Assembly: GCA_030062745.1 (NCBI GenBank)
Contig: CP099842.1
Location: forward strand, 19,873,822-19,937,821
From: Capitulum mitella
Lineage: Eukaryota > Arthropoda > Thecostraca > Pollicipedomorpha > Pollicipedidae
Length of the DNA: 64,000 nucleotides
Direction: 5' to 3'
A program made the translations under genes and the position numbers. Shown piece by piece: positions 13,504-53,828 of this stretch. Below the pieces are notes generated by a model. It was not told the DNA's origin. It was given only the letters and a program-made list of their open reading frames with translations, and ran no database searches. Every line of letters starts with the position of its first letter. Position 1 is the first letter of the stretch.

Positions 13504-14051
13504 AGCCACGCGCCGGCCGAAATGGTCGGTTCTTTGGGAACACCAGCCACACATGTCATTTACCATCTTCCACCATGCAGTCTTCCCTCTTCTTAATGCT
13601 GTCAGTCCTATTTTGCTCCATAGCCCAGGAAGATGCGCCGCCTGTGTTGTCATGTGGCTACCCGTTAACTTACAACGTTTTCGGATTTGGAAAAATTACC
13701 AGGTTTCACTAATTTTACTTAAATGTATCTGAATTTTCCGAGCCAGACTTGGGTCTTGGACAGTCATGGACTCTTATATGGCGTCCTTCTTGGAACTCCG
13801 TCGGAAATTGGATTGAATTTTTCTGAAAATAATAACACTAGTCCTGATGCATACACCAACATTCACCACACAACGCCGAGCACGGCCAGCGAAACCTCGG
13901 ATCTCGCCAGTGGCGGATATGGGGTGACCCGATACCACGTGCCCAACGGCCCCGCCCCTCGACCCCATTGGTCGGCACGCCGACGACCCGGTTTTGGCTG
14001 GCGGCGCCGGTGCGGTTCAAGGTCGGCCGATAGGGGGCGGCGGCGGCGGCG

Positions 14052-14071
14052 CGCCGGCGCGCGCGCCGGCG
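14052..14071. repeat. 20-bp perfect GC palindrome
   Basis: The sequence CGCCGGCGCGCGCGCCGGCG equals its own reverse complement. It sits in the CpG-dense island at 13,960-14,630 and is purely G and C, so chance in such DNA is plausible. Confidence 0.85.
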
Positions 14072-16328
14072 GTTCATCTTCGTCGGACGTTTGTCGCTGG
14101 GAGTCGGCCGCCGCGGCGCCACGCGACCTCCGCCGCTGCCGCCTGCCGCCGCCGCCGCCGCTGCCACCTGGTGCGGCGTCACCCAGTCGTACCGCGGCAG
14201 CCGGACGGGGCGAGCGTGCGTGCGCCGCCATTGCCAGTGAGCGTCCACGGGCTGCCGACCGAGCCGGACCGCGCCTGCCTAACCGCCGCCGGCCGCCGCC
14301 AGCAGCGTGCCCCCAGGTCAGTGGACGTCGTCCGCGGTGGACGAGAAGCCTGCGGCGAACGCACGCGACTTCCCGGCCGCTGTGTCGGAGGAGGCTGTGC
14401 AGCGCCGTCCGCGGCCGTCGGCCCCGCTCCTGCCGCTGCCGGGGCCGCTCTCCGTCGAAGTCGATATTGATTTTCGCTCGATCTGCCGGGGAGATGGGAC
14501 GTGTGCGCTAAGCGGCGCGCTCGTCGGCCGGCGCGCGCCGCCCAGCCGCCCATTCAGAGCCGGCGGCGGCTGGCGTCCCCAGAGATTGGCCGCCGCCGCG
14601 CGGGGGCGAGAGCTTTTAGTGGCGTCAGGCTTCGGTTGACCAGGCGGTGAGTGGCTGGCTGACCGTTCACCATTCAGTGTGTTTCGTCATTTGTCCATTT
14701 GGAACCTCTCGAAGCACACACTGCATTGCTGCGTAACCAGTTCTCGCATTCAGTTACATGTAGCGCTGCGTTTTCGTCCGGCTGTTTTGCCAGTCAAGAA
14801 ATAATTCCGTTCACTGATACATGTGTCGACCCTGTTCTGGATTACCTGACTGCTTGCCGTGGGCAGGGTAAGGTATTGTGTACTGAGCATCACTCTGAGA
14901 AATTCGTTTATATTGCTCCGGATCTCGGTACTCGCAAATCATCAAATGCAACACAATGCATCATAATCATAATACAGATCATCATAGTTTTTGCTGCTTT
15001 CAGAGCGAACTTAAAGGAGGCCGTTTTTCTGGCCTGCAGATAAACATGATTCCTTTGCGCTTACTAGTACCATGGTGTCGATCCAGGTTGTAATTGAATA
15101 AGAACATTCAAGCGTTCATTTCAAAGTTGCCGGAGCCTTATTCTAAATGAATGATGTGCTTGGACGGTATCTAAGCATGCAACATACCACGCTGTCTGTG
15201 CACAACCACAGTATATACAGTTTCCGTGCACAAATAACACCAGCAAACACTACCGTATGAGACGTTGTTACAACCGTTTCATAGCCCCCCTCCTGCCAGA
15301 CATGTCTCATGTACCACTCGCCTGTCCGGCCCAGCTGAAACATCAGCCTGTCTGCGTGGCTGTGGCGTTTCTGCTTCGGTGGCCAACACTGCGGCCAAGT
15401 TCCAGCCTCGGCACAGAAGCGATTGCCAAGGACACGACACGGACGGGCTTTTTCGCCGGGCCGTTCTCGTACCCGGCATCCTTATCGGCCCCAAGATACG
15501 CCCTTCGATCTGCCTGCAACCGACCCCTCGGCAGAATCTGCCGGCGACGCCGGAAACGGCCGCTTCCGGTCGGGCCGGGCGGCCGGCGGCCCCGGGGGAC
15601 GCTGGCAGCCTCCGTCCGGCCGGGGGCGGTTACACAATCGTTGCCGACGTCATGCCGACATGTTCGGCGCCAATTCCGGCCGTGCAGACCCGGTCTTTGC
15701 CGCGTGGGTCCGGCTTGGTCATATTTGGATCTGTGAGATGCTTAAGAGAGCCTATTTTGGCTTTTTTGCCCCCTTTGCATTGGACTTGGGGCGTAGCGTA
15801 ATTTATAGCTCCCGACGATACCGTATCTTTAGTTTCGTGAGGTAAAAAAAAAACAACAGACGCAGTAGGCTTCGCCCGTGCCATTACGTTGGTGTCCTTT
15901 TCATCTGTTTCGCTGCTGAAGACATCTGGTCGTCGTGACGCTCCCCTCCGTTGGTTGCGGTGTGCAGGCGCGGTGCTGGCTCCGTCCCGTGGGGTGGCCC
16001 CCGCTGTGTCGGCGCCTGGGACCCCTCCCCTGCCGACAGTTGGCAGCCGCGGCAGTCTGCTGGCACCCCGGAACTCCGCCGCCCGCGTGCGCCGGCCGGC
16101 GTCCCCTGGCGAAGGGTTCACACGGAGCCGCCTGGGTCCCGCGTGAGGTCCGCGCGGGTCCTCTGTGGCCTCCACGGGGCCCGCACGGGGACTGCACGGA
16201 CCCGCACGAACCACATCTGCATAGGATCGGCGCAGGTCTGCACGGGTCACCACGGGCCAACACGGGCCTGTCCAGGTCCGCTGGGGACTTCTGGATCGGC
16301 AGACCTGCGGACGCGTCGCCAGGTTTGA

Positions 16329-16366
16329 CCAGGGGGCAACTGACCTATCCGTCAGTTGCCCCCTGG
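16329..16366. repeat. perfect 15-bp inverted repeat, 8-nt loop
   Basis: Arms CCAGGGGGCAACTGA (16,329-16,343) and TCAGTTGCCCCCTGG (16,352-16,366) are exact reverse complements around CCTATCCG. The arms are of mixed composition, so this is not a by-product of simple GC repetition. It directly follows a stretch (about 16,140-16,300) full of short GCACGGG/CACGGGCC repeats. No run of T follows, and no gene end adjoins it. Confidence 0.9.
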
Positions 16367-17339
16367 CTGGGATGTGGGCACTGGATGTTTCCGCGCAAGC
16401 TCGTGCGTGGCCGGGGTAACTTTGACCGGCGCCGGAGAGTGCTGCGTCGGTGGGCAGGAGGGCGAAGGCGGCGGCGATCGAGCCTTGGTGCGTATTGGGA
16501 GCGGCGGCGGTGCGTACAGCTGTTTGTCGTGGTTTCGAAGTGCTGACTGTGCGATTGTGGGGCGCTGTGTGGCCGCCTGCTCGGCCGAGTTTGGACTCCG
16601 ATTAGATTGGCGATTAGGCTCGATACACGGACCGGCGTGTTTTTCGCCGTGTCAGATAACACACGGGCTGGGCACCCGGTCTATCTGTAACGGAACAAGG
16701 CACTCTCATGATGCTCTGCTGCAGTTTTGAACTGCATTTGGCGCTTGTGTCGCTTCGTTTTATGACGCCCTAGCGAAGCCGTTATCGGGGCGTTCATTCC
16801 CTGCACTTGGTCCGATTAGAGCCCCGGGGCGACTGTTGAAGAAGTCATTTCACCAGTAGCCTGGGATAGCGCTTGGCGTTTTGCGACCGTTAGAGCTGCT
16901 GGCGCTGCAGCCCAGACCCCGCCAGCGTGCTAGTCGGGGAGGAAGAAGTATACGCCCGCTTCAGAACTTTGCTTTGGACGTAGCTTTTCACTGCTTGCTC
17001 TGGGCACTTGTGCTGCGCACTGATTTAAAAGCTGAAGTACCCTGGCTGTGATTGCAGAGCTGCCATTTTGTGAATGGGGCCGGCAGTGTGTGAGCCATTC
17101 CTCCCCCCGCTGCAGCGCTGATCCGCTCAATCTGTGCAGTCAGCGCCACGCACGGCGCCGCGCATGATGCACGTGCAGGAGTGTCGAGGGAGCGGGGGAC
17201 GGCCGCTCACGTGTCGCCGTCAGCGTCAGCACCGCTGTGTTCCGGTGCCGGGGCCTTCTGCCGCGGGGACGTCGACGTTGGCCCGGCAGCGATTAAGCGC
17301 CGGCTGCCAGCTGTGAGGAGAGCTCCGGTTATTAATGCG

Positions 17340-17636
17340 CCGCTCTGCAGGCACTGCTAATCAGGGAGCTGCTAATCCGGCCGGGAGACTGTTAGCCTGG
17401 CCGGGAGGGTGTTAGCCTGGCCGGGAGATTGTTAACCTTACCCGGAGGCTGTTTATCTTACCTGGAGACTGCTAGTCTGGCCGAAAGACTGTTAGTCTGG
17501 CCGGGAGACTGTCAGTCAGGCCGGAAGACTACCGGTGAACGGACAATGTTACCTGGGGAGACTGGAGGCCATTTATCTGTCTGACAGTCTGTTAATGTGG
17601 TCGGGAGACTGCTAGTCTGGCCGGGAGACTGGGCGG
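17340..17636. repeat. 20-bp minisatellite
   Basis: Degenerate units of the form GTTAGTCTGGCCGGGAGACT repeat about every 20 bp from roughly 17,375 to 17,530 and resume after a divergent patch at about 17,590-17,636. Variants include CTGGCCGGGAGGGTGTTAGC and TTACCTGGAGACTGCTAGTC. It ends where the next GC island begins. Confidence 0.85.
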
Positions 17637-18674
17637 CTCCTGGCAGTCTGAGCAGTCGGCGGTGTGGCTGCGGCCGGGCCGGGGCTCGCCTGTTCTGGCC
17701 GCCGCGTCGGTATTCGGCGGCCGTATGGCTGGCGCGGCCGCCACCTCGGTCTGTCGACGTCAGGGGGCCGGCCGCTGGCCCCCGGCGTCCGGCCGCCTGG
17801 GCCAGGCGGCGACAGGGGCGGGTCGCCGTCGCTGCCGCCGCGGTACCGGCGTCTCTGTATGCGCAGGCTCCTCCGCCGCGCCTGCTGGGTCACGCCTCGC
17901 CGGCTGTGGCGCCGCCGCCGCCGCCCTCCCTGCGGCGGTGGCGGCGCTATCGGTGCACCCCGTCACGTTCTCCGGCCACGCGACCATGAGTGGTCGGCGG
18001 CGCGGATAAGCGTCCGGCGGCCCCCGTCGAGCCAGCGGTCGTCTGACGGGCGCGTCCCATGTCTTCCAATCAGGCCAATTACTGGCCGTCTGGCGTCGTT
18101 CTGCCGTCAGCGCTCGCGCTGTCTCCAGCTACTGGCGCGGCAACGGATTTCGAAGGTGTGATTCCTTGCAGTGATCCACGTGTCGCCTCCGGAGAGCTGC
18201 AACGCAGTTCTGTATTCCGGGCAATGGGCCCAGCTAGTCAGCGCGTGCCACACAGCACGAAAAAACAACAGAACGACATTTGTACGCATGCAATGGCCCA
18301 TAGGATTTCCGCTTTTTTCCTCTATGTGTCCTCTGCCAAATACAAGTCTAGGGACTGGTTCCGTCTGCTTGTATCCAGGCTAACCCACAGCCGACTTTGA
18401 GCGCATTCGCCTGCGCCCAAAGCAGTGACCTGCCATGACTGCGTTCGTTGGACCGTGAATCCTCCAACCGGTTGTCTGCAAGCAGAGCTGCCACAGCGTG
18501 CAACGAATGCGGTACGTTTGTAACCAAATGGCTTGCTTGTGACGATCGTGGAACCAAAGCGCATCGATCGAGCGTTGAGCGCAGTGGACCGTCCCACAGG
18601 GTGACGGCATTTGTGTGCTTGTATCATGGTGTCAGCGCGTGGGCAACGCTGCCGTTGACCTGCGACGCCCGATG
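17637..18674. other. GC-rich island and flank, no supported gene
   Basis: 17,640-18,060 is an extremely GC- and CpG-rich island with long frames in both orientations and no recognisable product. 18,060-18,674 is of balanced composition without exon-like features. Confidence 0.55.
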
Positions 18675-18871
18675 GGCTCAGCGGTGTCGAACTGGTGCTG
18701 TTCTGCGGCGTTCGACCCCGCGTAGTCATTGTCAGCGATCAGGAACGTGAGATGCGTCACGCTGCCGTGGTTGAGTCACGATTCTGTAGGATCAGCACCG
18801 GCTCTGCTGAAGCGGGGTCTCACCAGCCTTCAGAATACGGCGCCGGTTGCATTCAGGCGTCCCAGAATGGC
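18675..18871. repeat. ~200-bp direct repeat, copy 1
   Basis: Aligns almost base for base with 19,242-19,441. Shared exact blocks include TGCTGTTCTGCGGCGTTCG, GTCATTGTCAGCGATCAGGA, GAGATGCGTCACGCTG and CACCAGCCTTCAGAA. Just past the conserved part is TGGCGCCGTGG, which resembles the start of a tRNA-Lys primer-binding site of an LTR element; that resemblance is suggestive only. Confidence 0.9.
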
Positions 18872-19241
18872 GCCGTGGTACCTAACGTGTACGCCACCTT
18901 CCCGGAGCCGGTGCCCGGCTGCCGTGCAGAACGCCGGCCGAGTCAGATGGGTTCCCAGAAACGCGCCGGCTCTGCGGAGCCGGGACTTACCCGGCCGGTC
19001 AGTGCGCCGGATTCCGCGCGATCCTCGCAGATGAGTCAGCCCGCCGGCGGCCGAGCCGCTCCGCACCTGCCGCCGCCGGTAACCCGCCCGGCAATGAACG
19101 GCCGCCGCCGCCGCTTCACTGGCGATGGCCGACGTCTTGAAGAGCCGAGCTGGCGCGATGGGCGTGAGTCGCGCGAGGGATCCGGGCGGGGCGGTGCGGG
19201 CGAGTGACAGCACGGCCTGCGGTCGGTCTGTAAGCGGGGTC

Positions 19242-19441
19242 GGTCAGCGGGGCCGAACTAGTGCTGTTCTGCGGCGTTCGGCCCGCGAAGTCATTGTCAG
19301 CGATCAGGAACGCGAGATGCGTCACGCTGACGTGGTTGAGTCACGAGTCTAGGATCCGCACCGGCTGTGCTGAAGTGGGGTTTCACCAGCCTTCAGAACA
19401 CGGCACCGGGCACCTGGCCATTCGGGCATCCCAGATTGGCC
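19242..19441. repeat. ~200-bp direct repeat, copy 2
   Basis: Second copy of the repeat at 18,675-18,871, separated from it by about 370 bp of GC-rich sequence and diverged by scattered substitutions and small indels. The arrangement fits a local duplication or a terminal-repeat retrotransposon in miniature. No coding internal region is present. Confidence 0.9.
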
Positions 19442-21637
19442 AGGCCTGACGGACTGAGGCCAGGCCTGCACAGAGTTCGGCCCGGCCGGCAGTGCCGCAA
19501 CCTGAGCCGCCGCCGGCCGGCCCGTCAGCGGCGGCCCTCCCTCCGCCCGAGCACCGCACGGCCCGGCACTGCTGCGTGTGTCGCCGACGCGCGGGCACGC
19601 GCCGTGCCCCTCCGCCGCCCGGGCCGCGTCCGAGACTGACTCAGCACGTGACGTCACCGATAGGTCTGACGTCACCGGGCCGGAGGGCAGCCGCCGACGG
19701 GAGAGGAGGTCGCATGCCTCCGCGTGACACTCCCGCCAGGCCGTCACGGGAGGTGACTTACAGCGGGGAGGGTGGCATCCGGCTTGTGACGTCCTGCTCC
19801 GCCCGTCACAGCAGAGGTCTGGACTGCAGCCGGTATACCACAGCCACCCTCGAGCGAAAGAGTTGCGACTGGGTCTTCCTGGAGCGGGAAACGTCACACA
19901 TTCTTCCCCGAGCAGAACACGTCACCTTTCACTCCTTAAGTGGGAAGGACTCCACCCGGTCACCATGGCTCAGGAAAGGTCGTCACGAGGTCTCTCTGGA
20001 ACGGGTCAGTGATGTCTTCCGGCAGCTCTGTTGCAAGACGGGACGTCACGAGGTCACTCTGGGACAGGAAGGATCGGTGCCGAATGCCCGTACCGTCCCT
20101 GGTGACGGGACAGTGGTCGGCCGGCGGACGTCGCGGCATTGTTTCGCTGCCCGTTTCCGGCCGCCCAGTCGCGCCCCGCCGCGCCAGCCGAGCCGGCCGC
20201 CGCCCGCCGACCGTGGTCCGCGCCGGCCAGCCGCCGACGGAGACGGAACAGACGCGGCCGAGACTGATGACCGGCGTCACCGGACCGCACGCCGGCCGAT
20301 CGGAGCGCCCCGAGACGGCGCTCGGACGGCTGACGCGGGAGACGAGGCGAGACGTCCAGCTCACAGACTCAGTCGTCGTCACTGCCGTGTGGTTACGACG
20401 GAGACCGAAACACATCACGTCACTACCAACACATCGCTGAGGGGAAGGCCGGTCTCCCGACCAGTCTCGCGTCACTCCGTGCACCTGCAACCCCTTCTCG
20501 TCTGTCTTTGTAACAGCTGTCGGTTTGCACCGAGAAATTTATAGCATTGATTACGTCTGTCGATTTCGTTTCAGCCGAAATTGGTTCGGCTTACGCCTTT
20601 GCACGCTTAAATGCAAAAACGCAGGGGAAAACGCTCGTTAGTGGTGAAACTTGTGAGGTTACGGCATTGAAGCATATATGCAGTTTCACTCGCTTATCTA
20701 AAAAGTAATAACCGAAAAGCGTTATCGTTCCACGCCCCTTATATATACATGTAGTTTTGATTTTTGCACAATAACGCAAGCATATTCAACAATGGACTTT
20801 CCATTTCGGTGGTGTGCAGTTTTCACAGGTAGCCGAAGGGACGAAAGTCTGGGAATTTTGTGGGCTTCTTGTGCCAGTGTCAACAATGTCGGCACTCTGT
20901 GTAATCGTTCCACGCTCTCTCTCTTCCCGTCGATGCCGTGATGTCCGGTGTTGCCCACAGTGGCCCACTCTCGTGGGCGTCCTGGGGCGGGGGAACGCTT
21001 TCCCGCTCGCTGCTGATGAACCTCGGTCGAAGCTCGGATTTTTTAATTTTTTAACATTGCTGACCGTCTCTCAGTGGACTTCCGGCCCGACAACCGGTAG
21101 TGAATATGCCTCGAGACCAACACATTCCGTGAAAACGGTTCGCGCGGTTTTTCAGTCGTCTACGGAGTTATGACGTCGGGCGTCTGATCAGGACGTTGCT
21201 CACAAATGAGCGGGGTGGAAAGTATGGGCCACCGGCCAGGCCAAGAGCTCCTAAAGGTCCTGCGGCGCAAACAAGGCTCCCTACCACACGCATCGCCGCC
21301 CGGGCGCGTAATGATCGGAACGGACGCGCACGGTGCATTAGCCGACATTTGCTGGCGGCGGCCGTACCAGCACGCGCCGTAACGTAATGAGCCGGACCGC
21401 GGCCCCATCAGGCGCGAGTTGCTGACGTATTTTGTGCAGCCAGTCGATACCAGCGTTTTTTTATTGAGACCCTCATGCCGGCTGACAGGCAGACAGAACT
21501 ATGCCTTTGGAGCTCGGCGCCAGGTGCAACCTACAAAAGGTTATTTATCGTAGAAAGCATGACAGTTCGCAGCAGCTGATGTTCGCGATGAACTGTCGAA
21601 AAAACAACACTCGATACGATTTTAATGGACCTGCAGA

Positions 21638-21722
21638 ACCTCCATTTCATGCGTGTGGATGGCAGACGCTGGAAGTGAAACCTCCATTTCATGCGTTTGG
21701 ATGGCAGACGCTGGAAATGAGA
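21638..21722. repeat. 42-bp tandem duplication
   Basis: Two near-identical adjacent copies start at 21,638 and 21,680, each beginning ACCTCCATTTCATGCGT and containing GGATGGCAGACGCTGGAA. They differ at about three positions. Confidence 0.9.
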
Positions 21723-22580
21723 ACCAACTCGTCTGGAGGGGAAGCGAAGCCGAGGAGTTCTCCTCGGTCGCCGTTCCTTGCGTTTCGACTGGCCTGCCCG
21801 GCGCCGCCTGGCTGAAGCCGACCGGAGGCTGCTCGGCGGAGCAGCACGGCCGCCGTCGCCAGGGTCGGCACGGCCGCGCCGCCGCCGGCCCTGCATGTTG
21901 CACGTGGGACCGAGCGTGTGACGTCACTGCGCCGCCGGACCGGCGTGGGAAGCGGTCGGGCGGGGCCGGTCGGGCGCGCCCCGCGGCGCTGACGGCGCGG
22001 ACGGCGCAGACGGCGCGCAGCTGCCCCTCGCCGTCCGCCGCCGACGGCGCCGGCACGCGGACGCGGCCAGGCGGTCTGGGCTCCGACAGGAACCAGCGCG
22101 GTCAGCCGGCGAACGTTTCCGCGTACGTGATGCAAGTGAAGAATGTTCAGTTGATGTGGGGGATAACCGGATTCCATTGGCATTTCTGTGCATCATGCGG
22201 TTGTGACGTAACATGCAAGAACTTTTGGCGTGGTTCCGGCTCCGCCACGAAGTGCAGGTCATCACTTTTGTCATTCCTGTTACTGTCTGTTAAAGGTTTT
22301 CTGTTTCGGCGTCCTCTGCGTTCGTTTTGTAAAGAGGTCGTGTAAAACGCCAGGTGGTGTGGGCGCGGCCGTATCGTCGGCTTCACAAACTGGGACGGAG
22401 TTTCACCGGACCTCGAGAAACGCCGCAGCCGCGCCTGTCGGGCTCGTTCACCCTCATCCCACAGCGCCACTGCTGACAGCACCGCGCTCGTTCCTCATCG
22501 GCCTGACGTCATGCCGGCGCAGTTCGTGGTGGCCGGGCGCGATCCCCGTAATGCGAATCCCGGGCCGCGGCGGCCGGCGC

Positions 22581-22602
22581 GGGGGGAGGGGAGGGGAGGG
22601 TG
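22581..22602 (+). other. G-quadruplex-prone G tract
   Basis: Four G runs of 3-6 bases separated by single A residues (GGGGGGAGGGGAGGGGAGGG), the classic pattern for a stable parallel G-quadruplex. No gene is assigned nearby. Confidence 0.8.
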
Positions 22603-25205
22603 GTCGGCTACCTTTGGCCGTGTCTGGTCGGACCGGCTGATAGCGTTATCCTGCATAGGTGGCCGGGCCGGAAGGTCGCAGCGGACACCTCGGCGCCGGC
22701 TTGGCATCGAATCGGCCGGCCTTCTCCGCGGCGCCCTCCGTTGTGCGCGGCTGGTGGCGGCGCGCAGCGTGCGTGCCTTGTGTAAGTCATGGTTGCATTA
22801 TGCAGGGCGATGTCTGGGTGACGTGGCGATTGCTGGCGGTGGCTGCAGCTCGTCGTTCAGTGCCTGACTGTTTCGAACAGTGATTTCCTCCCTCTGCTGA
22901 TAACACGTGGCTTTAGAGTGCTTGCGGCTCTGTAAAACGGCCCGGAGGCACTGCTTTTCCGTTGCCTTTTGATGCCAGAGACATTTTTAGTGCCGTTTGG
23001 CATCGTGCCGCAAGTCTCGTGCAAGTTCAGCCGTAGGTTTTGATCGGGAAGTTTCGGGCGCTTGGTAAATTATAAACCATGGTGACGGTATCGCCGTTTT
23101 TCGGTGATTTGGTGGAAAATTGAACTGCTGAGCAGCGGATCTGGCTGGACGCCGATCCGGCCAGCAGACCGACGCTGATTGCCGTAATCTGCTGCATATT
23201 TATTCAGATTGCAAGAGCAGCGTCGGCCTACTGACGGGGAAGGGCGAGTGTCGTCACCACGCTCTGGACCGGGTATGAAATGTCTGGAACGTCCAGCTCC
23301 GATTGCCGTCGTGCACGCCTGTTTCCTGCGATCGGAGAGGCTCACCGGGACGTCCGGAGGGGGGGACAGGGGGGGGGGGCGCTCGGTGACGCTGGCCTGA
23401 GGCCCCGCGCGCCGGCAGCGTGGCCCGTCAGCCCGCGCCCCAGTGGCTGGCGGTCGCGTCGGGTCCGAGAGGAGGGGCGGTAGCGGCTGATGCAACGTTT
23501 CCAGGCTCGCCGACGGGTTCTGAGTGGCGCCACTGGCCGCGAGCGGTGTGTTTGAGCGCTGCCGGCGGTGGCACGAGCCAACCTCGGCACCAGTCTGGCA
23601 GAGGCCGGCGTCTGGGCAAGGTCGGGGCTGGTGCCGACCGCGAACACGGAGTGGGCCTCACGTGCGCCTGAGGGTGACTGTTACTCTGCCAGTTCAGTGC
23701 TTCTCATAGTGAGTTGAGTGCTTCTGGCGGTGCATTGGGTGCGTACCAATCGAGTTCATAACTCCGGAACAAGGAGTGAGCGGGACTTGAGGACGGACAA
23801 CACGTGACAAGGAGAAAGAAGGTGGTGAGTGTGGCCCCCGTCATCTCGAGGCGACCCCCCAGTCCTCGCGCGACGCTGGTGGCCCAGACCCGGCAGCGAC
23901 TGCCCTTTGTCCGCCGTATTGCCGGGAGGACAATATCCAGGCCCGGGCCGTGCGTGCGCTGACAGCGGGACTTTGCATCGCGTCACAGGCCACGTGTGTG
24001 AGGCGGACGGGCGCGGGCCGGCGTCGCTGGCTGAGTGATGACGCGCAGACGCCGTCGGTCCGTCGGGGCCGACGGCGTCCGGCGCGCGGCGTCGCCGGCC
24101 CGCGGGTGTGGCAGCCCGCCCAGTCGACGGCCACTGTCCGGAGAACCGGTCTGACCGCCTCTCGCTCCGAATGCCGTCAGCCAGTCGTGTTTCGTTTCTG
24201 GCGGAAACCGCCTTGGAGTTAAATGGCGGAGTCTCAGTGGCGGAGAGGAACGCCCGTTAGGCGCGTTTGTGAAAGTGCTCGAACTCCGCGAGCTCTTCGA
24301 GATATTTTGGAGGCCTCCATACCGTAAGAACACTGGTAGTCGAAACTACAGTTTTACCATGATATTTGATTTTGGGCGAAGCTGTCCAGATCGCATTGTC
24401 CAGCTTCACCGGTAATGTATTCCAATTAAAACAAACGGTCATACACAACACAATGTTAGCGTTAGGGAGCATGGACGGAGAAGAGGAGCTGGTTGGTTGG
24501 TATTAGGGTTAGTATTAGTTTGGTACCAGATGTCTAACGGAAGATGATGACAAGAAAAGTATAATAGATCCGTGTAGCGCACGCCTCCCATCACCCCGTT
24601 GAAGACTGGTTTTAAAACGAACTGAAGAAACGACTAAAAGTATTCAAAGAAAAAGACTCGAACACTGGTCGTCATCACACAATGTCGCACCCGACAAGGC
24701 ATCACATCTCAACGATTTCCCAAGCTCTGCTAATCGGCAGTTTATGAGGCGACAAGTCAGGCTATCTCCGCGCTGTTCTAAGGGCATACTTCCGTTCTAG
24801 ATCGGTTACGTAGCGAGGATTTTCGTGGGGATCGCACTGGACTGAAACAATAGGCAGAGAAGGCAAAACTATGGGCCACCGGGGCCTACTTGTTTGGGCC
24901 CGGTAGCGAACAGGTTTGTACTTATTGGGATGGGGTTGTTGGCTAGTTGCCTTGTTTACCCGTTCTCAGGCTGTACTGCTGTTGTTCGTCAGCGAAACTG
25001 TGCCGTCTGTCTAGCTGACGCCTGACGCGCCTGTAGGGCCGTCGACTGAGGAATGTTCTGGTGACATGTGTCACGCCGTGTCTTGAGTCGTCGCCGGTCA
25101 GCCAGCCGCGTTCCTGACAGCCGCGTGTCCACCCTGCAGGTGGTCCGGCGGTCCGGCAGCTCCTGAGATGCGGCCCGCCACCGGCTGCCGCCCGCCGCTG
25201 CGTCC

Positions 25206-25224
25206 ATGAGCCGCCGCAGCCGCC

Positions 25225-25227
<3 letters not shown>
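25206..25227 (+). promoter_or_regulatory. upstream ATG overlapping the GlcT start
   Basis: An ATG at 25,206 lies 19 bases before the GlcT initiator and in another frame. Its frame stays open past exon 1 into intron 1, so it is not a usable GlcT start. GCCGCCATG at 25,225 matches the favourable animal start context and opens the frame that joins exon 2. On the spliced message the upstream ATG would start an overlapping uORF and could dampen translation, if the transcript begins upstream of it. Confidence 0.6.

Positions 25228-53828
<28,601 letters not shown>

Larger units (their letters stand above)
8266..17339. other. intergenic, no supported gene
   Basis: No exon could be supported on either strand. 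GC-rich islands lie near 10,290-10,480, 13,960-14,630 and 15,530-16,300, and AT-richer DNA near 8,700-9,400, 10,860-11,200 and 14,640-15,250. Small repeats and the 16.3-kb hairpin are listed separately. The longest frames (262 codons at 13,723-14,511 plus strand, 207 codons at 15,630-16,253 minus strand) have low-complexity Arg/Pro/Ala/Gly composition and no family I recognise. Confidence 0.6.
19442..25100. other. intergenic 5' flank of GlcT, no supported gene
   Basis: No exon could be supported. About 19,640-20,490 has many CGTCAC/GTGACG words, some in longer imperfect repeats such as GTCACGAGGTC at 19,983 and 20,045. GC-rich islands lie at about 20,100-20,350, 21,770-22,110 and 22,540-22,760. 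The AT-richer stretch at 24,230-24,950 has a palindromic GGAGGCCTCC near 24,309. The GlcT promoter should lie close to 25,100, but I see no TATA box at a convincing distance. Confidence 0.55.

Noticed and set aside
13723-14511. 262-codon plus-strand frame
   Set aside because: The first 60 codons lie in AT-rich DNA and the rest in a CpG island. The residue composition changes abruptly at that boundary, as expected from a chance frame.
24270-24360. Third copy of the dispersed repeat
   Set aside because: There is some resemblance around GGAGGCCTCC and AAAATAT, but it covers only about 30 bp with gaps and cannot be told from chance by eye.
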